From assembly GCF_032854445.1 (NCBI RefSeq), contig NC_088300.1, positions 40,826,458 through 40,890,457 of the forward strand: a stretch of DNA of 64,000 nucleotides, given 5' to 3'. This document shows positions 59,401 to 62,526 of the stretch, in pieces. Both the position numbers and the translations under genes were made by a program. Source of the DNA: Liolophura sinensis. Taxonomy: Eukaryota > Mollusca > Polyplacophora > Chitonida > Chitonidae. The notes under the pieces were generated by a model that saw only the letters and a program-made list of their open reading frames with translations, made no database searches and had not been told where the DNA came from. The number at the start of each line of letters is the position of its first letter. Within the stretch, counting starts at the first letter, position 1.

Positions 59401-60792
59401 TACCTTGATAGTTCTGTTCAGACACTCATCAGCCACCATTCTGACATCTGCTTCAGTGTCATCACACAATGTCAGAAATGCTTCCATGGCAATTCCCAAA
59501 AACTTGGGGAAATCAGGGATGGACCTGCAACCAAATGTAAATACACCGATACCTGCGTTACCTGTTTATTTATTTATTTGATTTCTCTTTAACAACATAC
59601 TCAGAAAATTTTCACTAACGTCAAAGCGGTCAGTTTCATGGGTGGATGAAACCAGGGTGCCTATGGTGACGTACGAATAACTACAGCACGTGTTTGAATG
59701 CAGGATGGTCAGATAGTCGGAGATAATGGACGACAGCACTACCAGTCCCATGTGTTTGTAACCGACCATAGATCAAAGAAGAAATATGTAGCATGGTTAT
59801 GAAGTCTTAAGTACAAGATAATACTGTTCAGGACATGCATGGAAAGCACATCTACATGAAGTACTAAGAGTGGAAACACAATGAAACTGAGAGGAAATTA
59901 TATATATGGTGTTACTTAAATGATAAGAAGAGAAAATAAAAGAGCTGATAACTTTCAGCAGATAGAATACAATATCAAAGATACAGAACAGGAAGTCAAA
60001 AGGACAGACCTGTGCAAAATAGTGCAAATTTATACCATTCTCAGTCAAGTTTTAAGAGTGCTGTTTTGTTTATCATTCATAACCTCCGTTATAATATTCA
60101 GAGTATATGGAATAAACTTCGAGGAATCAACCACTAGTAAATTCGTACTAAAGTATTTTGTCTTCATGAATTATGAACACACACGTAGTGAAGTATTATC
60201 TCGTGAAACTCACCTCATGTTGGGTGCACAAATGCAGTCAGCTACCATGTTACAGTGTTGTGTCTTTTCTTTCTTTGTCGGTGGTTGGTCTTTTTTCCTT
60301 ACAAAAAAGATAGAAATGTTTATTTGCTAAGGTTCCCAAGAGCTCTTCACTCACTGGGTACATGACATGGGTTATCTTTATAGGTGAAGGAAACAGATTG
60401 CTAGAAGTAAACAACTGACCATCAGCAAGGAAACAAAAACTTTTCCACAGATTTTCACCTGCATAAGGCAAGTGAATGCTGATGAATTAAGAAAATGAGA
60501 ATTTCGACGTTTTTTAACAATTGAAAAAAAAAACAAACAAACTAAAATTAAATATATTCTTGAAATTAAGAGGTATTTCCGGGAGTTATTTAAGTGACCT
60601 CTCCAAGGCTGGGTGATCTCGCCATCAGTACCATAAACCCTCTGCCAATAAGGTTTCATGATTACAATCCTTTCTGCACAGTTCTCTATAACACTACCAT
60701 ACTCACTTGGTAACATCTTCCACTGTCAGTCCCATTGGTTGAAAGACCTTCAGTCCTTCAAAGGCCTTCACCAACTTTTCAATCGTTGCCAT
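11281..60792 (-). CDS. HTT: Huntingtin homologue, complete coding span (58 coding exons, about 3,032 aa)
   Basis: Huntingtin is a very large HEAT-repeat scaffold that pairs with HAP40 and works in vesicle transport, autophagy and mitosis (family knowledge). Seen here: every exon translates to a peptide collinear with human HTT, from [17 protein letters not shown] to the C-terminal [12 protein letters not shown] region, and each exon has GT/AG borders with consistent phase. Exon lengths total 9,105 nt; six apparent one-base insertions (exons 10, 14 twice, 45, 47 twice) must be discounted to give 9,099 nt, or 3,032 codons plus TAA. The human protein is about 3,144 aa including polyQ. The start was chosen because it gives the conserved N17 segment and has A at -3 and G at +4. 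There is no polyQ or polyP tract. Introns carry SINEs, MITEs and many minisatellites, several of which duplicate exon edges. Numbering below is from the ATG exon. Identity is very secure; exact borders are by eye. Confidence 0.97.
11703..12446 (+). mobile_element. SINE family A copy split by a DNA transposon
   Basis: The 5' part (to 11821) ends at CAGCAACCTGTG and the 3' part resumes at 12339 with CTGTGGATTATCATGGGC. Together they read through the family consensus. The interruption is the element at 11822-12338. Confidence 0.75.
11822..12338 (+). mobile_element. Non-autonomous DNA transposon (517 bp) nested in a SINE
   Basis: Starts CAGGGGCATAGGC and ends, reading inward, CAGGGGCGTAGCATGG: imperfect terminal inverted repeats of the style seen in hAT-like elements. 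CTGTG occurs on both sides (11817-11821 and 12339-12343) and restores the SINE sequence if one copy is removed. No transposase ORF. Confidence 0.65.
12888..13048 (-). CDS. HTT: HTT exon 57 (aa 2916-2968)
   Basis: Encodes [20 protein letters not shown], matching human [20 protein letters not shown]. The donor is taken as GGACT then GTATCC because it gives [10 protein letters not shown] across the join (human AILPHVISRM). A stronger-looking GTGAGT further on gives a stop. The acceptor edge seeds the 94-bp array. Confidence 0.93.
13003..14812 (-). repeat. Minisatellite, ~94-bp unit, ~19 copies, repeating the exon 57 acceptor edge
   Basis: Each unit carries the last intron bases with TTGTAG and about 46 nt of exon 57, then intron sequence (CTGACTGACTG). 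Variants (CCACAGTGCGTGTTGAG versus GCCAGTGTGTGCTGAG) form a three-unit higher-order block, 13073-13340 repeated at 13353-13620. Confidence 0.95.
14900..15062 (-). CDS. HTT: HTT exon 56 (aa 2861-2915)
   Basis: Encodes [20 protein letters not shown], almost identical to human [20 protein letters not shown]. Confidence 0.97.
15285..16055. repeat. Minisatellite, 45-bp unit, ~17 copies
   Basis: Near-perfect units of TTCATGCTTCACTGAGCAGT and TAGTCTATGCTCCTACCACC; variable at the ATGCTCC/GTACTCC and ACCAACAG/ACCCACAG positions. Wholly intronic, about 220 bp beyond exon 56. Confidence 0.95.
16868..17040 (+). mobile_element. SINE family A copy, 3' truncated
   Basis: Runs from GCGCGCTAGC through GAGCCTCTCCCCAATGCAGT and CTGTGAGTTC to CCACCATAATGCTAA, then leaves the consensus. 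Confidence 0.75.
17092..17166 (+). mobile_element. tRNA-like SINE head
   Basis: TATAGCTCAGATGGAAG resembles a tRNA A box region and GGAGTTCAAATC a B box, spaced as in tRNA. There is no plausible full cloverleaf, so it is taken as a SINE head rather than a tRNA gene. Confidence 0.4.
17410..17554 (-). CDS. HTT: HTT exon 55 (aa 2813-2860)
   Basis: Encodes [17 protein letters not shown], matching human SESVIVAMERVSVLFDR, after a Ser/Asp-rich start. Confidence 0.94.
18039..18147 (+). mobile_element. SINE family A, internally deleted, with 12-bp target duplication
   Basis: The head GGGGCCTCCGTGGCTCAG is joined directly to the 3' half CCCGGTTTCCTCCCACC and ends AATAAATAAA. ATGTATCTTATT occurs on both sides (18027-18038 and 18148-18159), a perfect target-site duplication. 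Confidence 0.85.
18290..18485. repeat. Degenerate tandem repeat, ~30-bp unit
   Basis: Repeated CACACAAACCTGATATCTGT and GACCTTC-like blocks with many differences. Confidence 0.6.
19406..19471 (-). CDS. HTT: HTT exon 54, short acidic exon (aa 2791-2812)
   Basis: A 66-nt exon, symmetric phase, ending KEDEEEK. No clear human match beyond position (human KEKVSPGRTSDPN loop). It is supported by phase and GT/AG sites only; it could be a cassette exon or false. Confidence 0.6.
20112..20351. mobile_element. MITE-like element (240 bp)
   Basis: Ends are inverted repeats: CAGGGGCCGATTTCACAAAG at the left and, reading inward, CAGGGGCGATTCCGCAAAG at the right. No coding capacity; no clear target duplication seen. 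Confidence 0.6.
20535..20734. other. Assembly gap (200 N)
   Basis: Exactly 200 N in HTT intron 53, a typical placeholder size. The 15 bases on its left (20520-20534) are repeated exactly on its right (20735-20749), so the true gap may be zero or a short tandem repeat. Confidence 0.98.
21482..21549 (-). CDS. HTT: HTT exon 53 (aa 2768-2790)
   Basis: Encodes [18 protein letters not shown], matching human [18 protein letters not shown]. Confidence 0.94.
22098..22243 (-). CDS. HTT: HTT exon 52 (aa 2720-2767)
   Basis: Encodes [20 protein letters not shown] then LLKLAVDR, matching human [19 protein letters not shown] and LVKLSVDR. Confidence 0.95.
23068..23182 (-). CDS. HTT: HTT exon 51 (aa 2681-2719)
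   Basis: Encodes [18 protein letters not shown], matching human QHVLVMCATAFYLIENY. Confidence 0.93.
23845..24035 (-). CDS. HTT: HTT exon 50 (aa 2618-2680)
   Basis: Encodes [20 protein letters not shown], matching human [20 protein letters not shown]. Confidence 0.95.
24373..24528 (-). CDS. HTT: HTT exon 49 (aa 2566-2617)
   Basis: Encodes [14 protein letters not shown] and [20 protein letters not shown], matching human SDLFTERNQFELMY and [20 protein letters not shown]. Confidence 0.95.
25008..25268 (-). CDS. HTT: HTT exon 48 (aa 2479-2565)
   Basis: Encodes [16 protein letters not shown], an acidic/Ser/Pro loop, then [20 protein letters not shown], matching human VSIHSVWLGN and [20 protein letters not shown]. 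Confidence 0.95.
25865..25978 (-). CDS. HTT: HTT exon 47 with two one-base frame disruptions (aa 2441-2478)
   Basis: Begins NGEGSTLT, then after a one-base shift near 25947-25955 reads [14 protein letters not shown] and [13 protein letters not shown] (human NPERELGSMSYKLGQ). A second surplus base near 25866-25872 must be removed to join in phase to VSIETIW in exon 48. The exon is shorter than the human counterpart at its start. Confidence 0.8.
26325..26393 (-). CDS. HTT: HTT exon 46 (aa 2418-2440)
   Basis: Encodes [17 protein letters not shown], matching human RKLSIIRGIVEQEIQAM. 69 nt, symmetric phase. Confidence 0.92.
26649..26804 (-). CDS. HTT: HTT exon 45 with one-base frame disruption (aa 2367-2417)
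   Basis: Starts EDVERD in the incoming frame, then needs loss of one base to read [19 protein letters not shown]. The human counterpart is EEDTERTQINVLAVQAI. The surplus base lies in a run of three C (plus strand) at 26789-26791. Removing it gives the correct outgoing phase. Confidence 0.87.
26965..27199 (-). mobile_element. SINE family A copy
   Basis: Near full length in reverse: tail ATTTATTTATTTGATT, then ACTTATACGACAGCGGCC, GAGGAAGCCAGCATGAG and a head GCGCGCTAACCAACTGGGCC. A short internal part is missing. Confidence 0.85.
27897..27994 (-). CDS. HTT: HTT exon 44 (aa 2334-2366)
   Basis: Encodes [19 protein letters not shown], matching human QFEETWATLLGVLVTQPLV. Ends in phase 0. Confidence 0.95.
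28472..28648 (-). CDS. HTT: HTT exon 43 (aa 2275-2333)
   Basis: Encodes [20 protein letters not shown] and [14 protein letters not shown], matching human [20 protein letters not shown] and FLQEKEVFKEFIYR. Confidence 0.95.
28726..28742. repeat. TA dinucleotide microsatellite
   Basis: Short run of alternating TA in HTT intron 42. Confidence 0.8.
28928..29065 (-). CDS. HTT: HTT exon 42 (aa 2229-2274)
   Basis: Encodes [20 protein letters not shown], aligned with human [20 protein letters not shown]. Confidence 0.88.
29387..29467 (-). CDS. HTT: HTT exon 41 (aa 2202-2228)
   Basis: Encodes [20 protein letters not shown], matching human VAVQPGEQLLSPERR. 81 nt, symmetric phase. Confidence 0.85.
29895..30072 (-). 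CDS. HTT: HTT exon 40 (aa 2143-2201)
   Basis: Encodes [20 protein letters not shown], aligned with human [20 protein letters not shown]. The match is loose; assignment rests on position, phase and GT/AG sites. Confidence 0.85.
30128..30356 (-). mobile_element. SINE family A copy
   Basis: Tail ATTTATTTATTTATTTT, then CTCAAGAATATTTCACTCG, GACAGGAAGCCAGCATGAG and GAGGCTCCTGGATCATT, in reverse orientation. Confidence 0.8.
31622..32050 (-). CDS. HTT: HTT exon 39 (aa 2000-2142)
   Basis: A 429-nt exon spanning several human exons. Encodes [20 protein letters not shown], matching human [20 protein letters not shown], and a C-terminal CRFCLLCLE. Divergent but collinear; phase 0 at both ends. Confidence 0.9.
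32356..32475 (-). CDS. HTT: HTT exon 38 (aa 1960-1999)
   Basis: Encodes [12 protein letters not shown], matching human DWYVHLVKSQCW. Phase 0 at both ends, 120 nt. Confidence 0.9.
33190..33325 (-). CDS. HTT: HTT exon 37 (aa 1914-1959)
   Basis: Encodes [18 protein letters not shown], matching human QRLYSLLDRFRLSTMQDS, then a shortened Ser/Pro loop. Confidence 0.87.
33733..33835 (-). mobile_element. Degenerate SINE remnant (family B)
   Basis: GGCGGTCAGTTTTATAGGTG and GAGGAAAACAG resemble the copy at 59567; both look like a second, older SINE family. Confidence 0.4.
34061..34137 (-). CDS. HTT: HTT exon 36 (aa 1889-1913)
   Basis: Encodes [20 protein letters not shown], matching human [20 protein letters not shown]. 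Confidence 0.92.
34198..34420. repeat. Tandem repeat, 26-bp unit, ~8-9 copies
   Basis: GTAACATAGGTGTACACATT plus TTTCC(N), intronic, about 60 bp upstream (HTT sense) of exon 36. Confidence 0.9.
34639..34815 (-). CDS. HTT: HTT exon 35 (aa 1830-1888)
   Basis: Encodes [20 protein letters not shown] and [16 protein letters not shown], matching human [20 protein letters not shown] and [17 protein letters not shown] 21-22 bp tandem array starts about 10 bp upstream of its acceptor. Confidence 0.95.
34826..35145. repeat. Tandem repeat, ~21-22 bp unit, abutting the exon 35 acceptor
   Basis: Units of GAACATACAGAACAGGTGACG with drift. The first unit is within ~10 bp of the exon, so the array forms the pyrimidine-rich region before the splice site in HTT sense. 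Confidence 0.85.
35515..35590 (-). CDS. HTT: HTT exon 34 (aa 1804-1829)
   Basis: Encodes [20 protein letters not shown], almost identical to human [20 protein letters not shown]. Confidence 0.96.
35780..35883 (-). CDS. HTT: HTT exon 33 (aa 1770-1803)
   Basis: Encodes [20 protein letters not shown] then PPVQDFI, matching human [20 protein letters not shown] and PPVQDFI. Confidence 0.95.
36398..36500 (-). CDS. HTT: HTT exon 32 (aa 1735-1769)
   Basis: Encodes [15 protein letters not shown], matching human [15 protein letters not shown]. The acceptor and first ~20 nt recur once about 180 bp upstream, near 36660-36690. Confidence 0.93.
36477..36985 (-). repeat. Complex tandem repeat including a copy of the exon 32 acceptor edge
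   Basis: A ~180-bp unit (36477-36656) is repeated from 36657. Both begin with the exon start TTGCCAATGGT.ACCACC and its TTTCAG acceptor. Shorter ~60-bp sub-repeats (TGTTGTCACT.AAC.GTTAG) continue to 36985. Confidence 0.8.
37308..37536 (-). CDS. HTT: HTT exon 31 (aa 1659-1734)
   Basis: Encodes [10 protein letters not shown] and [19 protein letters not shown], matching human GMFRRITAAA and WCQILLLVNHTDYRWWAEV. Confidence 0.94.
37588..37950. repeat. Tandem repeat, 44/46-bp units forming a 90-bp dimer
   Basis: CTGCTATATGTGTATAACCA and TAACTATGTTGAACATGGAC; units alternate between GTGTATAACC and GTGTATATAACC, so a 90-bp dimer has been amplified. Confidence 0.92.
38223..38365 (-). CDS. HTT: HTT exon 30 (aa 1611-1658)
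   Basis: Encodes [13 protein letters not shown] and [15 protein letters not shown], matching human FLLQLVGILLEDI and LGTLLMCLIHIFKS. Confidence 0.9.
38658..38863 (-). CDS. HTT: HTT exon 29 (aa 1543-1610)
   Basis: Encodes [20 protein letters not shown], matching human [20 protein letters not shown], then an acidic loop and PPEEVLAW. Confidence 0.93.
39039..39161 (-). CDS. HTT: HTT exon 28 (aa 1502-1542)
   Basis: Encodes [20 protein letters not shown], matching human [20 protein letters not shown]. Donor GTGAGT after GACCTT. Confidence 0.93.
39542..39658 (-). CDS. HTT: HTT exon 27 (aa 1463-1501)
   Basis: Encodes [20 protein letters not shown], matching human [20 protein letters not shown]. 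Phase 0 at both ends. Confidence 0.95.
40475..40611 (-). CDS. HTT: HTT exon 26 (aa 1417-1462)
   Basis: Encodes [20 protein letters not shown] and [17 protein letters not shown], matching human [20 protein letters not shown] and [17 protein letters not shown]. Confidence 0.95.
40816..40964 (-). CDS. HTT: HTT exon 25 (aa 1367-1416)
   Basis: Encodes [20 protein letters not shown] and [16 protein letters not shown], matching human [20 protein letters not shown] and [16 protein letters not shown]. Confidence 0.95.
41232..41287 (-). CDS. HTT: HTT exon 24 (aa 1349-1366)
   Basis: A 56-nt microexon encoding [18 protein letters not shown], matching human VFIGFVLKQFEYIEVGQF. Confidence 0.92.
41613..41774 (-). 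CDS. HTT: HTT exon 23 (aa 1295-1348)
   Basis: Encodes [18 protein letters not shown] and [12 protein letters not shown], near-identical to human. The acceptor (TTGTAG) and the first ~60 nt are repeated about 14 times in the array to 42905. Only the proximal acceptor gives an open reading frame. Confidence 0.94.
41707..42905 (-). repeat. Minisatellite, ~80-bp unit, ~15 copies, repeating the exon 23 acceptor edge
   Basis: Each unit contains the acceptor (CTGTATTGTAG) and ~60 nt of exon 23 (through CTCTGAAGCAG), but no donor. Units differ by small indels (78-85 bp). Confidence 0.95.
43023..43098 (-). CDS. HTT: HTT exon 22 (aa 1269-1294)
   Basis: A short exon encoding [18 protein letters not shown]. 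Weaker match to human GWFDVLQKVSTQLKTNL, but position and phase fit. Confidence 0.85.
43143..43289. mobile_element. MITE-like element (147 bp)
   Basis: Terminal inverted repeats match at 18 of 19 positions: GGGTCCAGATGTTCAAAAG at the left and, inward, GGGACCAGATGTTCAAAAG at the right. Confidence 0.75.
43299..43797. repeat. Minisatellite, ~81-bp unit, ~6 copies
   Basis: GAAAGCTTGTAAACTGACAG, GACAAAGTTTTCCAGGCAGT and CCTAGAAAGTCAGATCTAAA; adjacent units almost identical. Intronic. Confidence 0.93.
43880..44100 (-). CDS. HTT: HTT exon 21 (aa 1196-1268)
   Basis: Encodes [13 protein letters not shown] and [20 protein letters not shown], matching human LLKTLFGTNLASQ and [20 protein letters not shown], separated by a Ser/Pro loop as in vertebrates. 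Confidence 0.95.
44958..45143 (-). CDS. HTT: HTT exon 20 (aa 1134-1195)
   Basis: Encodes [20 protein letters not shown] and VLCVQQ, matching human [20 protein letters not shown] and VCVQQ. Phase 0 at both ends. Confidence 0.94.
45440..45558 (-). CDS. HTT: HTT exon 19 (aa 1094-1133)
   Basis: A Lys/Asp-rich start ([15 protein letters not shown]) leads into [20 protein letters not shown], matching human [20 protein letters not shown]. Confidence 0.93.
45998..46110 (-). mobile_element. Degenerate SINE remnant (family B)
   Basis: TCTTGAATTTTTCACTTATA and TTTCATGGGCAGAGGAAACC fit the reverse of the family seen at 59567; boundaries uncertain. Confidence 0.35.
46458..46657 (-). CDS. HTT: HTT exon 18 (aa 1027-1093)
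   Basis: Encodes [14 protein letters not shown] and [15 protein letters not shown], matching human NICAHVLDDVAPGP and PSLTNPPSLSPIRRK, then a basic Ser/Thr/Pro-rich loop. Confidence 0.94.
46958..47093 (-). CDS. HTT: HTT exon 17 (aa 982-1026)
   Basis: Encodes [20 protein letters not shown], matching human [20 protein letters not shown]. Confidence 0.92.
47562..47704 (-). CDS. HTT: HTT exon 16 (aa 934-981)
   Basis: Encodes [20 protein letters not shown], matching human [20 protein letters not shown], after a Gly-rich GTGSGGGPL segment. Donor GTTAGT. Confidence 0.93.
48497..48543. repeat. Short tandem repeat, 16-bp unit, three copies
   Basis: ACTGACATGTTAAC repeated with small changes, in HTT intron 15. 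Confidence 0.8.
48948..49144 (-). CDS. HTT: HTT exon 15 (aa 869-933)
   Basis: Encodes [16 protein letters not shown] and [15 protein letters not shown], matching human FGCCEALCLLSTAFPV and LGWHCGVPPLSASD. The donor is read as GTAAGC directly after CCAGT, because only that gives the right phase into exon 16. Confidence 0.9.
49480..49743 (-). CDS. HTT: HTT exon 14 with two one-base frame disruptions (aa 781-868)
   Basis: Reads LVPR, then after a shift [13 protein letters not shown], then after a second shift [14 protein letters not shown] and [10 protein letters not shown]. The human counterpart runs LVPKLFYKCD to NLSRVIAAV. One surplus base lies near 49728-49732 and another near 49598-49608. 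Removing both restores the phase of exon 15. No splice arrangement I could find explains them. Confidence 0.85.
49860..50012 (-). mobile_element. SINE family A copy, truncated
   Basis: T-rich tail, then TTGGTGTTTTATGCGTATTC, CACTTATATGATGATGGCC and ACAACCTGCAGGTTGCTGA in reverse of the family. Confidence 0.7.
50573..50673 (-). CDS. HTT: HTT exon 13 (aa 748-780)
   Basis: Encodes [18 protein letters not shown], matching human HLLGDEDPRVRHVAAASL. Donor CAG then GTAAGC. Confidence 0.94.
50881..50982 (-). CDS. HTT: HTT exon 12 (aa 714-747)
   Basis: Encodes [19 protein letters not shown], matching human TELLETLAEIDFRLVSFLE. Length 102 nt, phase 0 at both ends, so it is a frame-neutral cassette. 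Confidence 0.93.
51195..51860 (-). repeat. Repeat of ~85-165 bp units copying the exon 11 donor edge
   Basis: Five degenerate units contain TCTTAATTAACCTGTGAGCT, CACCTTAACCAGCCAGTAA and GGTTGTGT, which in minus sense is the exon 11 end (AACCCTTACTGGCTGGTTAAG) plus donor GTGAGC. Confidence 0.85.
51833..52026 (-). CDS. HTT: HTT exon 11 (aa 649-713)
   Basis: Encodes [18 protein letters not shown] and [13 protein letters not shown], matching human SLADCIPLLRKTLKDESS and IDVLTLRNSSYWLV. The donor edge (GTTAAG then GTGAGC) is copied several times in the adjacent repeat. Confidence 0.93.
52341..52700 (-). repeat. Minisatellite, 39-bp unit, ~9 copies, repeating the exon 10 donor edge
   Basis: Unit starts (ACCTGGGG on plus) fall at 52346, 52385, 52424, 52463, 52503, 52542, 52581, 52620 and 52659: all 39 bp apart except one of 40. 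In minus sense each unit is exon end (GTCACTGATGCCCCAG) plus donor-like GGTAA or GGTGAG. Confidence 0.95.
52661..52826 (-). CDS. HTT: HTT exon 10 with one-base frame disruption (aa 594-648)
   Basis: Begins [20 protein letters not shown], matching human YVSDILNYIDHGDPQVRG, and ends [15 protein letters not shown] joining in phase to exon 11. The two halves are in different frames: one base too many lies between about 52708 (a run of five C on the plus strand) and 52745, giving a TAG if read straight. The donor end is the seed of the 39-bp array to its left. Confidence 0.85.
53140..54392. repeat. Minisatellite, ~36-bp unit, ~34 copies
   Basis: CACCCAGGTACCGGTCAGGA and ATTATACCTTACCCCT with limited drift, in HTT intron 9. 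Long plus-strand ORFs across it are a by-product of the 36-bp period. Confidence 0.97.
54441..55133 (-). CDS. HTT: HTT exon 9, largest exon, acidic Ser/Glu-rich linker (aa 363-593)
   Basis: The first ~150 residues are rich in Glu, Asp and Ser (for example [12 protein letters not shown] and [11 protein letters not shown]). They correspond to the disordered, protease-sensitive linker of human HTT, but without recognisable identical cleavage sites. HEAT-like sequence resumes with [18 protein letters not shown], matching human LVPDRDVRVSVKALALSC. Ends ACA G, donor GTCAGT. A 36-bp minisatellite begins about 50 bp past the donor. Confidence 0.95.
55285..55477 (-). CDS. HTT: HTT exon 8 (aa 299-362)
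   Basis: Encodes [20 protein letters not shown], nearly the human [20 protein letters not shown], then [16 protein letters not shown]. Donor GTAAGT. Confidence 0.95.
55866..56047 (-). CDS. HTT: HTT exon 7 (aa 238-298)
   Basis: Encodes [10 protein letters not shown] and [14 protein letters not shown], matching human LRYLVPLL and LKGSFGVTRKEME. Ends in phase 0. Confidence 0.94.
56495..56532. repeat. AAAT microsatellite
   Basis: Run of AAAT with one AATG; may be a SINE tail left over. Confidence 0.7.
56757..56898 (-). CDS. HTT: HTT exon 6 (aa 191-237)
   Basis: Encodes [17 protein letters not shown] and [11 protein letters not shown], matching human IRRTAAGSAVSICQHSR and YSWLLNVLLG. Donor GTATGT. 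Confidence 0.94.
57235..57375 (-). mobile_element. SINE family L remnant
   Basis: TTAAGTAACATTATTATGAC, GGGATTTACACTTCCTG and GGCGATTAGGTGCCTGACTC parallel the element at 4685-4965. Confidence 0.55.
57499..57637 (-). CDS. HTT: HTT exon 5 (aa 144-190)
   Basis: Encodes [12 protein letters not shown] and [10 protein letters not shown]. Its acceptor (CCCCAG) and first ~21 nt are the seed of the minisatellite running to 58440, so the proximal copy is taken as the true edge. That copy alone keeps phase. Confidence 0.93.
57615..58440 (-). repeat. Minisatellite, ~62-65 bp unit, ~13 copies, repeating the exon 5 acceptor edge
   Basis: In minus sense each unit has CCCCAG then ACCATACATTGTGAACCTGA, which is the acceptor and first ~20 nt of exon 5, followed by intron-derived TTATCCCCCAACTC. 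Confidence 0.95.
58704..58843 (-). CDS. HTT: HTT exon 4 (aa 98-143)
   Basis: Encodes [13 protein letters not shown] and [12 protein letters not shown], strongly matching human LQLELYKEIKKNG and [12 protein letters not shown]. Ends in AG, completed in exon 5. Confidence 0.95.
59404..59524 (-). CDS. HTT: HTT exon 3 (aa 57-97)
   Basis: Encodes [15 protein letters not shown] and [10 protein letters not shown], near-identical to the human first HEAT region. TTGCAG acceptor, GTATAC donor, ends in phase 0. Confidence 0.94.
59560..59700 (-). mobile_element. SINE remnant (family B)
   Basis: TTTATTTATTTATTTGATTT tail, then CGGTCAGTTTCATGGGTGGA and GAAACCAGGGTGCC; different from family A. Confidence 0.5.
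60214..60297 (-). CDS. HTT: HTT exon 2 (aa 29-56)
   Basis: Encodes [16 protein letters not shown] and [11 protein letters not shown], the counterpart of human KKDRVNHC...ENIVAQSVR. Donor GTGAGT. Confidence 0.88.
60335..60430 (-). mobile_element. SINE remnant (family B), weak
   Basis: TTATCTTTATAGGTGAAGGA and AACAACTGACCATCAGCA resemble family B; heavily diverged. Confidence 0.3.
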
Positions 60793-60801
60793 GCTTGTTA
60801 T
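60707..60801 (-). CDS. HTT: HTT exon 1 (start exon, aa 1-28)
   Basis: Nine leader bases, then the ATG at 60792. It encodes [17 protein letters not shown], matching human N17 at 13 of 17 positions, followed by [11 protein letters not shown] in place of the polyQ/polyP tract. Acceptor AG at 60802-60803; donor GTGAGT at 60706. Confidence 0.93.
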
Positions 60802-61306
60802 CTATCAATGAAGAAAAAAAAGGTAACTGTAATGGATGGAAGGAAACAGGATTGAAAATGTGGTTTTTAGAGTTATCAGATTTTAAACAAAAAAGTTACA
60901 CTAACAGTGGACAGCAATAGTCACATGGGGGACATGTGTAGTTCTGAGTCCTATGGGGGACGCCACAGGATCCGGGATATTTCAGTTTCTTCAGCTTGCC
61001 TGTCAAAAAAAATGACGTAGAGGAAGAGAACTGCCAACACAGTGGCCAGTTTCCTGAGCTGAATGATCGTATGCTGGATAATTTTATTACACACTCAATC
61101 TGTGACAGGATACAGAAAAACATGGGGTCAGTAACCCTCATATTACGGCTCCTTGCCAGCCAACTGATCCCATGTAACTAATATTATGTAAGGAACCTCT
61201 TTATATACAAACCTTATGTAACACTGCATGTATGCCACTAACATTTTGAGTATGGTTGACAAAAAAAACAAAAAAACCTAGTGAATTCTATGGGCAATTT
61301 CTCTCA

Positions 61307-61516
61307 TTCATTTACTTGTACTCAAGAACATTTCACTTATACAATGGTGGCCTGCATTATGGTGGGTGGTAACCGGGCAGAGCACGGGGGAAACCCACGA
61401 CCATCCGCAGGTTGCTGACAGACCTTCCCATGTACGACCGGAGAGGAAGCCAGCATGAGCTGGACTTGAACTCACAGCCACCGCATTGGTGAGAGACTCC
61501 TGGGTCATTACGCTGC
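61307..61516 (-). mobile_element. SINE family A copy, well preserved
   Basis: In reverse: CTCAAGAACATTTCACTTAT, GGTGGGTGGTAACCGGGCAG, GAGAGGAAGCCAGCATGAGC and GAGAGACTCCTGGGTCATTA. Lies in the first HTT intron. Confidence 0.85.
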
Positions 61517-61784
61517 CCCACTCAAATGTGTCAGACTGACGGGACAGAGCATTTACCACTGTTGACATGCACATTAAATCTTCCCTAGCACAAATCCATG
61601 TCAAACGCATGTTCCTACAAATTAACAGACCAGTTCTTAGGTTGTCCTAACCAAAGAATAGTCCCTGTCACTAACACAAGTTGACAAAAAAGGGACTTTT
61701 TTATGAACTACCTTACCGCAGCCAACTGAAGCCATGGATAGTTTTGGTTTGGCGAGTCTCCCAACATGTTACTAAATCACAGAC

Positions 61785-62045
61785 ATCACAGACCGCATTG
61801 GTGGCCTAATGGTCAGAGTGTAGGGATCAAACCCGGGTCGCGTCAAACCAAAACTTTAAAATGGTATTTGCTGTTGCCTAGTTTGGTGCTCAGCAGTGAG
61901 AGGCTAGAGCAAGGAAACATGATTGGTTGACCCAGTGTCAGTATAATGTGACTGGGTGGGGTATCATGTCAGGTGTCTTGATGTTTCAGTTGCAACAGCA
62001 CTATGGCGACATGGACTCACCCTGCCACAAGAAGACACAATATAT
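61785..62045 (+). mobile_element. tRNA-derived SINE with a long conserved-looking body
   Basis: Head GTGGCCTAATGGTCAGAGTG and GGATCAAACCC resemble A and B boxes. Then a body GTGCTCAGCAGTGAGAGGCT, GGTTGACCCAGTGTCAG and GTGACTGGGTGGGGTATCAT, and an end CCTGCCACAAGAAGACACAA. Family assignment is from memory of invertebrate SINE layouts, not a search. Confidence 0.6.
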
Positions 62046-62526
62046 GTACATGTATGATGAAAAACCACAAGCACATATACATACACCCCACAATTGATGT
62101 TGATTTATGCAAGGGAAAGTATAATTTGCCTGTGAACAGTAATAAATGTTCCTTACTGTCAAACTGACACATTTGGGGCTATTTGTCCCCATAACTCTCG
62201 CAAATGCGTTGCTCAAAGACAGTTATCCCACTCCCCATTACAACTAACTTTCACTTTTACCTGCCTTTGTGTGCGCGCAGTCTGCTTCAGTTATGTCACA
62301 AGCATCATACACAGTTCACACATTGTAAATGAAGCCACTTCTGACTAGAACTGCAGAATGCTGTCAAGCTTTTCACAATATCTGCTGCAAGTTCTAGTAA
62401 AAGAATTGGTGCTACTCCATCTATGGCATGGTTTGTTCGGAGTGTATCGCCATTTTGTTATCTTGTGTATCAGAGCGTTGTATCCTTGATCATGACGCAT
62501 AACTGTCTTAATACCGTAATACTCAC

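Noticed and set aside
11281-60792. HTT as a pseudogene because of six frameshifts
   Set aside because: Introns and splice sites are intact, 54 of 58 exons are fully open, and all defects are single-base insertions, which fits assembly error better than decay.
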